From a virus: a DNA stretch of 45,563 nucleotides. Under the pieces are notes generated by a model. It did not search any database and had not been told where the DNA came from. It was given only the letters and a program-made list of their open reading frames with translations. The position numbers and the translations under genes were made by a program. Positions 39,435 to 45,563 of the stretch are shown piece after piece; position 1 is the first letter of the stretch; the number at the start of each line of letters is the position of its first letter. The stretch spans positions 1 through 45,563 of the IMG/VR virus record IMGVR_UViG_3300037042_004781; one strand, 5' to 3'.

Positions 39435-39997
39435 GGCTGTTTCTCCACCTCGGCGAGCCAGCTAAGGGCGCGTTCCCTCAATTCCTCCCGCACCTCGTCC
39501 GAGCCCGTGCGCGATTCTTCCATGAGGAGGCGCGCGCGCTCGACCATGCGCCGAGCCTCCGGGGTGTCGGGTATTTCGATCTGCCCTGGACAGGCGCAGG
39601 TTGCGCTCGTGCCGGCCACTGCTGCACGACGCAGGCACCCGCGACAGTCGGCAACGGGAGAGACGCGGACGGTCGGTATGATGGGCCGCACGGTTGCGAC
39701 AGCGAGAGGATCGTATTGCGCTCTCAAAGTCTCTTGTACTCTGTTGGCCAGTTGCGCGGTGTTCCGTTCCCGCGTCACCCGCTTCGCGGCCTCCAGGGTT
39801 TCCTCATCCTGTCTCGCCCCCAACGCTTCGCGGATTTGCGAGGCGTACGCCGCGTTTATCTTCTCCTGTTGCCGCATCTCATCCACGCGGCGGTCCAGGT
39901 GCTCTATCCGGTCGAGAGCGATAGTGAGGTAGTTCTCCCCGGGTCGCGCCCACTCCTTGCCTTCGTACCTGCGTTGTGCGCGGTCGTATGGGATCAT
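39431..39997 (-). CDS. Coiled-coil protein with zinc-ribbon-like insert, 188 aa
   Basis: First gene behind a good promoter, start ATG 39997 with ACAGGAG; upstream in-frame sequence lies in the promoter. A helical coiled-coil half (ALDRIEHLDRRVDEMRQQEK) is followed by a cysteine set (ADCRGCLRRAA and TCACPGQIEI) and another long helix (RARLLMEESRTGSDEVREEL). Zinc-ribbon plus coil suggests a nucleic-acid or protein adaptor. No family recognised. Confidence 0.65.
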   Translation of the reverse strand: MIPYDRAQRRYEGKEWARPGENYLTIALDRIEHLDRRVDEMRQQEKINAAYASQIREALGARQDEETLEAAKRVTRERNTAQLANRVQETLRAQYDPLAVATVRPIIPTVRVSPVADCRGCLRRAAVAGTSATCACPGQIEIPDTPEARRMVERARLLMEESRTGSDEVREELRERALSWLAEVEKQP

Positions 39998-40022
39998 GGC
40001 GTCTCCTGTAACGCGGGCAGGT

Positions 40023-40051
40023 ATTGTACCGGCCTGGGGTTGTGGTTGCAA
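40023..40051 (-). promoter_or_regulatory. Strong sigma70-type promoter
   Basis: Minus strand: TTGCAA (40051-40046), exactly 17 bases, TACAAT (40028-40023). The -35 matches four of six consensus bases and the -10 five of six, with optimal spacing. The predicted start is about 20 bases before the ATG at 39997. It falls in one of the few gaps in the leftward operon and probably drives the replication genes by host RNA polymerase. Confidence 0.65.
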
Positions 40052-40052
40052 G

Positions 40053-40673
40053 TCAGTGGAATGCATGGCTGGACGGGGGCGGCTCGTCGGACTTTGTGTT
40101 GGGTCCTTGTGGACCCACCACGGCCTGCTGCGCTGCGGCGAGAGCGCGTCGGTGGATACGCAGATCGTGGCAGAGACAGCGCACATGGGAATCGAGGCGG
40201 CTGGGTTCCGCCCCCGAAGGTGGTGGCGTTCGCAGAATCCCGAGGGAAACCGCATAGGCAGGCCATCCGAATACTGGTTCTACCCCCTTTTCGCGCAGTG
40301 TCGTGAGTATCTGCTTGCGGTGCGCGTCGATAGCCCCGTTGAGGTACCCGATGTATCGCAGCAGCACGGCGGATTCGGGCACCCCGGCGGCCGTGTCATC
40401 CGCGTATCCCTCGGCCTCTGCGACATTGCACCCGAGGCAACACCCGTTCCCGCCGTACTCCGACTGCGTGAGGGGTTCTCCACATTCCTTGCAGTCGGGG
40501 AGTGACCCATCTTGCAGGTATTCGTCGCACTCCGGGCAGAATGCGGCCAGGTCACGGTGCCGTCCTCGGCATCCCCAGTATTCGTACTCACCTATCCCCT
40601 CATCGCGCCAGCGCACATCGTCGCGGTCGTACTCTCGCCAGCAGGTGGGGCAGTGGTAGGTGTAGGTCAGCAT
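40053..40673 (-). CDS. Zinc-ribbon-rich protein, 206 aa
   Basis: GAGGAGC ribosome site. The first 85 residues hold four CxxC-type pairs: YHCPTCWREY, FCPECDEYL, DCKECGEPL, and CCLGCNVAE. These would form two zinc ribbons. The rest is helical (LLRYIGYLNGAIDAHRKQIL), with another CLCHDLRIHRRALAAAQQ segment and a polar tail. Likely binds nucleic acid or host protein. The stop is at 40053, just upstream of the promoter at 40023-40051. Confidence 0.65.
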   Translation of the reverse strand: MLTYTYHCPTCWREYDRDDVRWRDEGIGEYEYWGCRGRHRDLAAFCPECDEYLQDGSLPDCKECGEPLTQSEYGGNGCCLGCNVAEAEGYADDTAAGVPESAVLLRYIGYLNGAIDAHRKQILTTLREKGVEPVFGWPAYAVSLGILRTPPPSGAEPSRLDSHVRCLCHDLRIHRRALAAAQQAVVGPQGPNTKSDEPPPSSHAFH

Positions 40674-40894
40674 GGGGTGCTCCTCACGCGGCGGTGGACG
40701 GTGGGTGGGCGCATCAGAATATGCGGGTAGATGGCTGCTGCGACTGGTCGCATGTGGCGGGCCGCATGCGGTACTCCCTGGGCCTGGCGATTACATAGTA
40801 TTGCGAAAAAGATAGCCCGTGCTCGGGCCATTTCCGCGTCCGTGATTCCCGGATACAGGAGTTCGAGGTAGGGCCGGGCAGGGCGGGTCAACAT
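40667..40894 (-). CDS. Hypothetical protein, 75 aa
   Basis: Overlaps both neighbours by 7 bp. Begins MLTRPARPYLELLYPGITDA, then a hydrophobic helix (ARAIFFAILCNRQ), and a basic tail. No family recognised. Confidence 0.5.
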   Translation of the reverse strand: MLTRPARPYLELLYPGITDAEMARARAIFFAILCNRQAQGVPHAARHMRPVAAAIYPHILMRPPTVHRRVRSTPC

Positions 40895-41412
40895 GGCATC
40901 ACGCGGTTCAGGTGCATGCCATGGTGGATGGCGTAGTCGCGGACGGCGGATTGCTCGTCACGCCAGCGCACGGGCGTCCGGGTGCGGGCTTCTTCGAGGC
41001 CGGTGCAATCCACTGTCCCCTCCCAATCGACGCCGTAGAGGTCGACGAAGTCGCAGCCCAGGCTACGGGCGTGCGCGAGGGCAGCGAGGATGGACCAGTA
41101 GAAGCCGCCGATTGATCCGCCGTGCGCCCCGGGGAGGTCATCACTACAGACGTGCGCAGGTTCACCCGCCATACGCTTCCCCTGTCGGCACTCACTGCGG
41201 CAGAGCACAAAACCCTCGACGGGGTGCGCGTCCTTGAGCCAGAGGGTGAGGGCATGTTCGTCGATGGCGACCGCCCAATCGTACCTTTCGCCGAATTGAT
41301 TGAGGAGACTGATTGTTGTGTTGACCGCGATGGTGAGGTCATACCGCGTGTCAACGAGGGGACGCCAGGTGCGGCGGAGGCTCGGGCCGGCGGCGAGGAG
41401 GGCGGCGATCAT
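40888..41412 (-). CDS. DUF115/MptE-like Rossmann-type protein, 174 aa
   Basis: Start ATG 41412 (GAGGTATGAC just upstream); the longer open frame upstream is antisense to the pentapeptide gene. It opens with a glycine-rich loop, AALLAAGPSLRR, then DLTIAVNTTISLL, and later GGSIGGFYWSILAALAHARS and FVDLYGVDWEG. This GPSL...AVN...SG/SIGG...GVDW pattern is shared by MptE/DUF115-type and phage 'norphogenetic' proteins, some of which act on nucleotide-sugar or pterin substrates. Enzyme activity here is not established. It may modify host surface or metabolites early in infection. Confidence 0.55.
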   Translation of the reverse strand: MIAALLAAGPSLRRTWRPLVDTRYDLTIAVNTTISLLNQFGERYDWAVAIDEHALTLWLKDAHPVEGFVLCRSECRQGKRMAGEPAHVCSDDLPGAHGGSIGGFYWSILAALAHARSLGCDFVDLYGVDWEGTVDCTGLEEARTRTPVRWRDEQSAVRDYAIHHGMHLNRVMPC

Positions 41413-41413
41413 G

Positions 41414-42010
41414 TCATACCTCGTGTGCGACGGCTTCGTCGCGGGTGACGTAGAAGTGGATACCGGGGGCGCATTCTTTTGTCCAGTCGGGATCGAATCC
41501 GCTGGGGCGCACCGTTTTACCCGCCCGGTACGTGGTCTTCCCGTCGTGTGCGGAAGTGGCTTCCTTATAGGTCGTACTCCCGTCCAGGGAGGTGACGGAC
41601 ACCACCGTCGCGTATTCTGCGCGGCATTTGCGACCGAAGGCATGCGAGCGTTTCGCCTTCGCTGGTATTTGCATCTCCACGATGCGACCGGACAGGCACC
41701 GCTTGTAGCCGATGATTGCACCCTCAGGCAGGATCCGGGTGCGTGCAATGGCGAGTTCGGCACCTATCGCGCTCCTGAGGTCCGCGCCGCTGAGGTCCGC
41801 GCCGCGGAGGTTCGCGCCGCTGAGGTTCGCGCCGCTGAGGTCCGCGCCGCGGAGGTTCGCGCCGCTGAGGTTCGCGCTCCTGAGGTCCGCGCCGCTGAGG
41901 TTCGCGCCGCTGAGGTTCGCGCTCCTGAGGTTCGCACGTTTCCCCGCTGGGTCGTTCCGCCACCAGGCGGCATGCTTGGATAGGATGGTGGGTAGGTCAA
42001 TGGGGGTCAT
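41414..42010 (-). CDS. Pentapeptide-repeat protein with DUF5758-like C-terminus, 198 aa
   Basis: Start ATG 42010, overlapping the upstream stop (ATGA). Residues about 25-80 are eleven A(N/D)LxG/S pentapeptides ([15 protein letters not shown]), a right-handed quadrilateral helix. The C-terminal half ([45 protein letters not shown]) looks like the domain often joined to pentapeptides in phages. Longer relatives mimic DNA and block gyrase; eleven units is short for that. The repeats are also near-perfect at DNA level, so unit number may vary. Confidence 0.85.
   Translation of the reverse strand: MTPIDLPTILSKHAAWWRNDPAGKRANLRSANLSGANLSGADLRSANLSGANLRGADLSGANLSGANLRGADLSGADLRSAIGAELAIARTRILPEGAIIGYKRCLSGRIVEMQIPAKAKRSHAFGRKCRAEYATVVSVTSLDGSTTYKEATSAHDGKTTYRAGKTVRPSGFDPDWTKECAPGIHFYVTRDEAVAHEV
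41774..41938. repeat. Eleven tandem 15-bp units encoding the pentapeptides
   Basis: Consecutive units of the form CTGAGGTTCGCGCCG, differing mainly at two or three positions, in frame with the pentapeptide gene. High identity between units means slippage or recombination can add or remove pentapeptides. Confidence 0.85.
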
Positions 42011-42234
42011 ACTTCCTCCAGTATTTCGTTCAGGTAGTCTTGCGCCTCTGCCGCCAGGTGTCGCGCCGCGAGCGAATCCACTAGATCGCATTCGGCGATG
42101 ATGGATTCCAGGCGGGAAATCTTTTGCTCGCGGGGGCCATCCAGCGCATAATACGCACTTTCTGGCGTGAGGCCCTCGGGTAGGAGGCGGGGATCGTCGG
42201 GTCGGTGATGTGGCATGTAGTCGGCGATGGGCAT
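42007..42234 (-). CDS. Hypothetical early protein, 75 aa
   Basis: AAGGAA ribosome site; ATGA overlap with the next gene. Begins [15 protein letters not shown] and ends in a helix ([20 protein letters not shown]). No family recognised. Confidence 0.6.
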   Translation of the reverse strand: MPIADYMPHHRPDDPRLLPEGLTPESAYYALDGPREQKISRLESIIAECDLVDSLAARHLAAEAQDYLNEILEEV

Positions 42235-42253
42235 GGCGTTTCCTTGGTGTGGG

Positions 42254-42637
42254 TCAGAGTCCGAGGGAGGCGATGTGCGCCTCGACGGCGTCGTAGTCGG
42301 CTCCTAGTAACTGGTGCAGGTCCCGGCCTACCCGCCGGCACGTCGTCCAGATCTGGTGCGCCCGCCGGGAATCGGGGTTGTAGTCGAATTCGCGCGCGAA
42401 GTCGTCGAAGGCATACGCCCCTGCCTGGGCATCGCTGAAGAGACTGTGGAGCACCTCCAGGGCCTCTGGTGGGGCAGTGTGAGCCGGCCCCATGTGGTAG
42501 CCGGTCGCCATCTCCCGGCCAGCGTAGCAGAGGAGCAGACAGTAATGGGTGGAGCGCGGGGGCCAGCCCGCGACGGGGTTGGTATGCTGGCGGAGGATGG
42601 ATATGGAGGGGAGGGGTGGGGCGTCAGGGGTGCTCAT
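42254..42637 (-). CDS. Conserved phage-type early protein, 127 aa
   Basis: First firm gene leftward of the control region; start ATG 42637 with CGGAGC upstream. The C-terminal half (FDDFAREFDYNPDSRRAHQI, then a Cys-Arg helix, RRVGRDLHQLLG) is the pattern of a widespread phage protein in which an acidic F-x-D-F, a 'Y-x-D-S-R-x-A' turn and a helix with L-x-x-L-G follow each other. Function unknown in that group as far as I know. Early position suggests a host-takeover role. Confidence 0.65.
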   Translation of the reverse strand: MSTPDAPPLPSISILRQHTNPVAGWPPRSTHYCLLLCYAGREMATGYHMGPAHTAPPEALEVLHSLFSDAQAGAYAFDDFAREFDYNPDSRRAHQIWTTCRRVGRDLHQLLGADYDAVEAHIASLGL

Positions 42638-42690
42638 GCGGGCTCCGGGCGGGTATGCGGCGGATGAATACGGGGGTCGGAGAGAAAAAA

Positions 42691-42710
42691 GTTGGCTGTA
42701 GGTTGGCTGG
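42691..42710 (+). repeat. Two TTGGCTG motifs
   Basis: GTTGGCTG at 42691-42698 and GTTGGCTGG at 42702-42710, 11 bp apart (one helical turn), next to GGTACAATAAAG. The same motif recurs as both arms of the hairpin at 42892-42924. Four sites in one noncoding region suggest operators or iterons. Confidence 0.55.
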
Positions 42711-42727
42711 GGGGGGTACAATAAAGG

Positions 42728-42829
42728 GACTTTTAGTTTTCAGGCATAACAGTCGACTATTATCCCCTTATCGTACATAGGGTGTACTAGTATGTAGTAT
42801 ACCTGAACTTTTGGTTTCCTGCATAAGAG
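42728..42829. repeat. Imperfect 25-bp direct repeat pair
   Basis: 42728-42752 (GACTTTTAGTTTTCAGGCAT...) and 42805-42829 (GAACTTTTGGTTTCCTGCAT...) share ACTTTT, GTTT, C..GCATAA and AG at the same order. Between them lie GTACA-N5-TGTAC (42773-42787) and TACTAGTA. Duplicate promoter or binding elements are likely, used on the minus strand for the early genes. Confidence 0.45.
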
Positions 42830-42891
42830 GTTTTTGCGGGGGATCCCCTTAGTTGCTTGCAAGGTGCTGCGCGGCATGTCATTCTGCCAAA

Positions 42892-42924
42892 AGTTGGCTG
42901 GAAATCGAAAAAAGCCAGCCAACT
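42892..42924. promoter_or_regulatory. Hairpin AGTTGGCTGG / CCAGCCAACT
   Basis: Perfect 10-bp arms at 42892-42901 and 42915-42924 with a 13-base A-rich loop. The arms are the TTGGCTGG motif found twice about 200 bp to the left. Can be a two-fold operator for a dimeric regulator or an RNA hairpin. Confidence 0.6.
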
Positions 42925-43048
42925 CGGAAAACTTTACAACGTATACGCGGGGCGTATGGAGTGAGGGGTTTCATCAGGGAGTGTGTCACTCCGGTTTTTG
43001 GGGGTCGGTGGAGGCGCATAGTTGCTCCGGGGGTCGATTCTACCACGA

Positions 43049-43195
43049 TCAGATGATGCCGGCCCATTCGCGCATGTAGGTCAGTGAGGGGATCAGCCTG
43101 CGCCACCACGATTGACGAACGAGGCGTATCGTCACAGGCTCGTGAGGGAAGAGCCGATGGGAGAGGCGAAGGGCGCGGAGATGAGAGAGGGTCAC
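43049..43195 (-). CDS. Possible small early protein, 48 aa
   Basis: GTG at 43195 with an AGGA ribosome site; an ATG at 43243 would give 64 aa. G/C third positions agree with the phage's coding style, unlike the surrounding noncoding DNA. Basic, His/Arg/Trp-rich (TIRLVRQSWWRRLIPSL). No family recognised. It would be the first gene of the leftward operon. Confidence 0.35.
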   Translation of the reverse strand: MTLSHLRALRLSHRLFPHEPVTIRLVRQSWWRRLIPSLTYMREWAGII

Positions 43196-43287
43196 AGCGT
43201 GTCCTGTTAGGTGTACATATGTGGGAGATAGGCCATATAGCATGGGGTTGGTAGTAGATAGGGGGACGGTAGGGGGTTAGTCGGTTG

Positions 43288-43389
43288 TGGGGGTGGGTTA
43301 GATACAGGATCGGACCCCCCTCGGCCGGAGCAAAAACCGTAATACTACTATAGAGATAAGATATAGTAGTTTCACGCGGCCCACCCCCA
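43288..43389. promoter_or_regulatory. Outer inverted repeat TGGGGGTGGG / CCCACCCCCA
   Basis: Perfect 10-bp arms at 43288-43297 and 43380-43389, enclosing 82 bp that includes the inner inverted repeat (43344-43370). Immediately before the first rightward gene (ATG 43401). Confidence 0.5.
43344..43370. promoter_or_regulatory. Inner inverted repeat ACTACTATA / TATAGTAGT
   Basis: Perfect 9-bp arms at 43344-43352 and 43362-43370 with a 9-base loop, GAGATAAGA. It lies 31 bp before the rightward ATG. It overlaps TATAGT and TAAGAT, which could serve as a -10, so repressor binding here would control rightward transcription. Confidence 0.5.
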
Positions 43390-43400
43390 TACTACCACGC

Positions 43401-43862
43401 ATGGAGCGTACCGTTTCCTGCGTAAGTGAAGACGACCGGGCCGCCCTTTCGATTGAGCAGGCGTGCATGCGGGTGTGGAAGACACCGATCTTTCATTTGC
43501 CGCCGGATCAGCGCGCCACCCTTCCCCCGCACGCTGCAATCCTCGTCGAGTACGCGGACCTCTACCTGGAGATGCGCAAGGTTGCCCGCCAGGCCCCTGA
43601 TCCCATGGACCGGATGCGGGCGCTCACGTGCGCGACCGAGATCATCACCCGGATGCACCAGGCCATCACCCGGATGCACGACCAGTTGTTCGAAGCGAAG
43701 AGGTTGCGAATCGACACCCGAATTCGCAAACAAGCTCTCCGCCTCTCTTACGCAAACACCAAACCCAGCACTCCCCCCTCGAACACCATACCCATGCCAC
43801 CCGCAATTCGCCAGGCGTTCACCCTCCCAGTGGTTGAGGACAGACAGGAGAAGGCGCAGTGA
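43401..43862 (+). CDS. Helical protein, 153 aa, first gene of the rightward operon (possible small terminase)
   Basis: ATG 43401 follows a region with no Shine-Dalgarno (CCATACTACCACGC), so it may be leaderless or start later (ATG 43467). The middle is helical (ILVEYADLYLEMRKVARQ, RMRALTCATEIITRMHQAI, HDQLFEAKRLRIDTRIRK), with a polar Pro/Asn/Thr-rich tail. Lies two genes upstream of terL in the same direction, which makes it one of two candidates for the DNA-recognition subunit of terminase. No HTH is clear. Confidence 0.6.
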   Translation: MERTVSCVSEDDRAALSIEQACMRVWKTPIFHLPPDQRATLPPHAAILVEYADLYLEMRKVARQAPDPMDRMRALTCATEIITRMHQAITRMHDQLFEAKRLRIDTRIRKQALRLSYANTKPSTPPSNTIPMPPAIRQAFTLPVVEDRQEKAQ

Positions 43863-44203
43863 CCTCCGCCCTGTCCGCGAAACCCATCACCCTGCAAGCG
43901 GAAGAAATCCGCCGCAAACTCCCCGTGGAGGAGTATACCCGTCTGCTCCATGTCGCCTTGACGACCGGCTACATGCCCGTGTTCAACCTCGACGGATCTA
44001 TGACCGACCAATGCACGCCAATCGACTCGAAGACCCGCGTGGACCTGGCCAAGTACCTCACCGACAAGTGCATGCCCACCCCCAAGCCGGCGGCGGAACA
44101 GCCCGCCCTGCCCGCGCTCGACCTCATCGCCGAGCGGAGTACCATCCTCCGCTCGCTCACCATCGACCAGCTGCGGCAACTGCGAGACAAAGCGCGTGAG
44201 TGA
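43859..44203 (+). CDS. Candidate terminase small subunit, 114 aa
   Basis: GTG start overlaps the upstream stop (GTGA); its own end overlaps terL by 8 bp, so all three are coupled. Contains a helical N-terminus (LQAEEIRRKLPVEEYTRLLH), then IDSKTRVDLAKYLTDKCMP, similar to the dimer/oligomer helix of many small terminases, a Pro/Ala linker, and a C-terminal helix (LTIDQLRQLRDKARE) that could bind the large subunit. Small terminases bind the packaging site and load the motor. Assignment by position and shape. Confidence 0.5.
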   Translation: MTSALSAKPITLQAEEIRRKLPVEEYTRLLHVALTTGYMPVFNLDGSMTDQCTPIDSKTRVDLAKYLTDKCMPTPKPAAEQPALPALDLIAERSTILRSLTIDQLRQLRDKARE

Positions 44204-45563
44204 CGGCGAGCCAGTCGTGATCGAAGATGACGCAGACCTCGCGGACCGCATCGACGCGGAAATTGCCGCTCGCCTGCTCGCGCCCAAGTCCCTCCTCGAC
44301 TTCACCCTCCTGTTCAAGCGCGACTACCTGGCGGGGTGGGTGCATCGCAAACTCTGCGGGCTGCTCGATGACTTCGTCCTCGGGGTCGAACAGAAATTGT
44401 CCCCCCGCCTCATCATCACCTTTCCCCCTCGCCACGGAAAAAGCCTTCTTGTCTCCCGCATGTTGCCCGCCTACTTCCTCGGAAGGTACCCACGAAATGA
44501 GTTTATCTCCGTCAGCTACAATGACGACTTCGCTACCCGGTTTGGTCGTGAAGTGCGAGAACTCCTCAACGACCCCGTGTACCTCGACCTGTTCCCGGAC
44601 CTACGGCTCGACACCAAATCCAACGCCCTCGACCTCGTCCGAACCACCGTCGGCGGCTCGTACTCCACCACCAGCGTAGGCGGATCCCTCACCGGCCTCG
44701 GCGCGCACATCCTGTCGATCGACGACCCGGTGAAGGATCGGGCGGAGGCCGACTCCGCCTTGGAGCGGCGGAAGCTCAAGGACTGGTACACCTCGGTTGC
44801 CCGTACCCGCTTGCACCCGGGCGGGGGCATTCTCGTCACCGCGACCAGATGGCACGTCGAAGACCTCATCGGTCATCTGTTCAAGAACTCGAAGGACAAT
44901 CCCGATGCGGACCAGTGGACGGTGTACGAGTTCCCCGCCATCGCGGAACGCGAGGAACCCTTCCGCCACATCGGCGACCCGCTGCATCCCGAGCGGTACC
45001 CCCTCAAGGCCCTGCAATCGCTCAAAGCCGATATGCTCCCGAGGGATTGGTGCGCCCTCTACCAATGCCGTCCCTACGTCGAGCAAGGCAGTTTCTTTCA
45101 TAGCAAACACTTCAAGTTCTACACCGGCGCCCCACCGGAAGACCTCAACTGGCTTGTCGCCGCAGACTACGCTGTCTCGACTCAAACCTCTGCCGACAAT
45201 ACGTGTATTGGCGCCCTCGGCCTCCAACATACCGGGGACATCTATCTGCACCCCACGATTGAGTACGGGAAATACGACACCATCGACTCCGTGCGGAAGA
45301 CGATCGCGCTGATGAAGAAACTCGGGGCACGCACCCTCGCAACCGAAAAGGGAGTGATCCAGAATGCGCTTGAGCCCCTATTCAAGTCTGAGATGGAGAA
45401 ACAACACTACTACATCAGCATATCGCGCCACGCGAGAACCGCCGCGAAGCATGTTCACGCGCACGCCATCCGGGGACGGATTGAAGCCGGTTGCGTCTAT
45501 TTCCCCGATACCGAGTTTGTGCGAACGGTGCTCGTCCCCCAACTCTTGCAGTTTATGCCCGAG
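44196..45563 (+). CDS. terL: Terminase large subunit, N-terminal and central part (runs off the right end)
   Basis: The packaging motor ATPase and nuclease, which threads phage DNA through the portal and cuts the concatemer. The chosen start is GTG at 44196, overlapping the previous gene's stop by 8 bp. Walker A is TFPPRHGKS with Lys82, and Walker B is HILSIDDP with Asp176-Asp177. The first nuclease acidic residue is probably Asp324 in LVAADYAVS. The frame stays open to the last base and continues at base 2 of the window, because the two ends overlap by 127 bp. Joined, the protein is 544 aa, normal for the family. The motifs are seen directly; the packaging role is family knowledge. The missing stop is a linearisation effect, not a defect. 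Confidence 0.95.
   Translation, partial: MSDGEPVVIEDDADLADRIDAEIAARLLAPKSLLDFTLLFKRDYLAGWVHRKLCGLLDDFVLGVEQKLSPRLIITFPPRHGKSLLVSRMLPAYFLGRYPRNEFISVSYNDDFATRFGREVRELLNDPVYLDLFPDLRLDTKSNALDLVRTTVGGSYSTTSVGGSLTGLGAHILSIDDPVKDRAEADSALERRKLKDWYTSVARTRLHPGGGILVTATRWHVEDLIGHLFKNSKDNPDADQWTVYEFPAIAEREEPFRHIGDPLHPERYPLKALQSLKADMLPRDWCALYQCRPYVEQGSFFHSKHFKFYTGAPPEDLNWLVAADYAVSTQTSADNTCIGALGLQHTGDIYLHPTIEYGKYDTIDSVRKTIALMKKLGARTLATEKGVIQNALEPLFKSEMEKQHYYISISRHARTAAKHVHAHAIRGRIEAGCVYFPDTEFVRTVLVPQLLQFMPE
45437..45563. repeat. Right copy of the 127-bp end overlap
   Basis: Exact duplicate of bases 1-127. Removing one copy closes a 45,436-bp circle and restores an uninterrupted terminase gene. Confidence 0.95.

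Larger units (their letters stand above)
42638..43400. promoter_or_regulatory. Control region between the divergent arms
   Basis: The only long stretch without a firm gene (411 bp up to 43048, then 205 bp above the doubtful 48-aa frame). AT-richer than the rest. Holds the TTGGCTG repeats, a 25-bp imperfect direct repeat pair, short palindromes and nested inverted repeats, each listed separately. Likely contains the main leftward and rightward promoters and perhaps the replication origin. No clean -35/-10 pair could be assigned inside it. Confidence 0.7.

Noticed and set aside
41774-41938. CRISPR-like tandem array
   Set aside because: Units are 15 bp with no spacers and encode pentapeptides in frame.
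42740-43109. Small minus-strand frames of 60 and 76 aa in the control region
   Set aside because: They span hairpins and repeats, lack ribosome sites and do not show the G/C third-position bias of real genes here.
43340-43362. T7-type RNA polymerase promoter (TAATACTACTATAGAGATA resembles TAATACGACTCACTATAGGG)
   Set aside because: The match needs a four-base gap, there is only one such site, and no phage RNA polymerase gene is present. The similarity comes from the 9-bp inverted repeat.
1-45563. Prophage or plasmid origin
   Set aside because: No integrase, excisionase, partition, toxin-antitoxin or host genes; a complete lytic set plus circular closure fits a free phage.

Overview
The window is a complete or nearly complete genome of a strictly lytic-looking tailed phage of podovirus type, presented as an arbitrarily opened circle. 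The first 127 bases are repeated exactly as the last 127, and the large terminase gene starts near the right end (GTG at 44196) and finishes at the left end (394). A circular map would therefore be 45,436 bp. An overlap of exactly 127 bp is what a k=127 assembler leaves on a circular contig, so I do not read it as a biological terminal repeat. The DNA is GC-rich with strong G/C at third codon positions, suggesting a GC-rich bacterial host. The few clear promoters are sigma70-like, so the host is probably a proteobacterium or similar; nothing identifies it further. No integrase, tRNA, rRNA, IS element or CRISPR array was seen.

Layout. (1) 43401-45563 and 1-26663, plus strand: late genes. Two small genes (one probably small terminase) lead into terL, then a block of small unknown and membrane proteins, a P22-size portal, a proline-rich scaffold, the major capsid protein, head completion and adaptor genes, a 1419-aa repeat-built fibre, a tail nozzle-like protein, a propeller plus LamG-like tail protein, a collar-type fibre, and four internal virion (ejection) proteins. 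The last of these is a 1904-aa polyvalent protein with a zincin HExxH motif. (2) 43195-26637, minus strand: early and middle genes in one long, tightly packed array, mostly joined by ATGA or GTGA stop/start overlaps. It encodes many small proteins (several with CxxC pairs), an AAA+/SF3-like replicative ATPase, an XRE regulator, a family A DNA polymerase with proofreading exonuclease, a SNF2-like helicase, a dATP/dGTP diphosphohydrolase-like protein, a Cas4-like Fe-S nuclease, an Acb2/Tad1-type anti-defence protein, a ribbon-helix-helix protein and a RuvC-like resolvase. (3) 42638-43400: an AT-richer control region between the two divergent arms, with repeated TTGGCTG motifs, hairpins, direct repeats and nested inverted repeats.

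How it works together. Early leftward transcription from the control region, with internal promoters near 40.03 kb and 30.39 kb, would make host-interaction proteins, then replication and recombination enzymes, nucleotide-pool and anti-defence functions. Rightward transcription would make packaging, head and tail proteins. No endolysin was recognised; membrane proteins at 1961-2953 are the best lysis candidates.

Points most worth attention: the Acb2/Tad1-like signalling-nucleotide sponge; the zincin inside the giant ejection protein; a tiny zinc-knuckle gene apparently broken by one extra base between two intact ATGA couplings; a duplicated zinc-knuckle tail that became its own 38-aa gene just upstream of the polymerase; and the repeat-rich control region.
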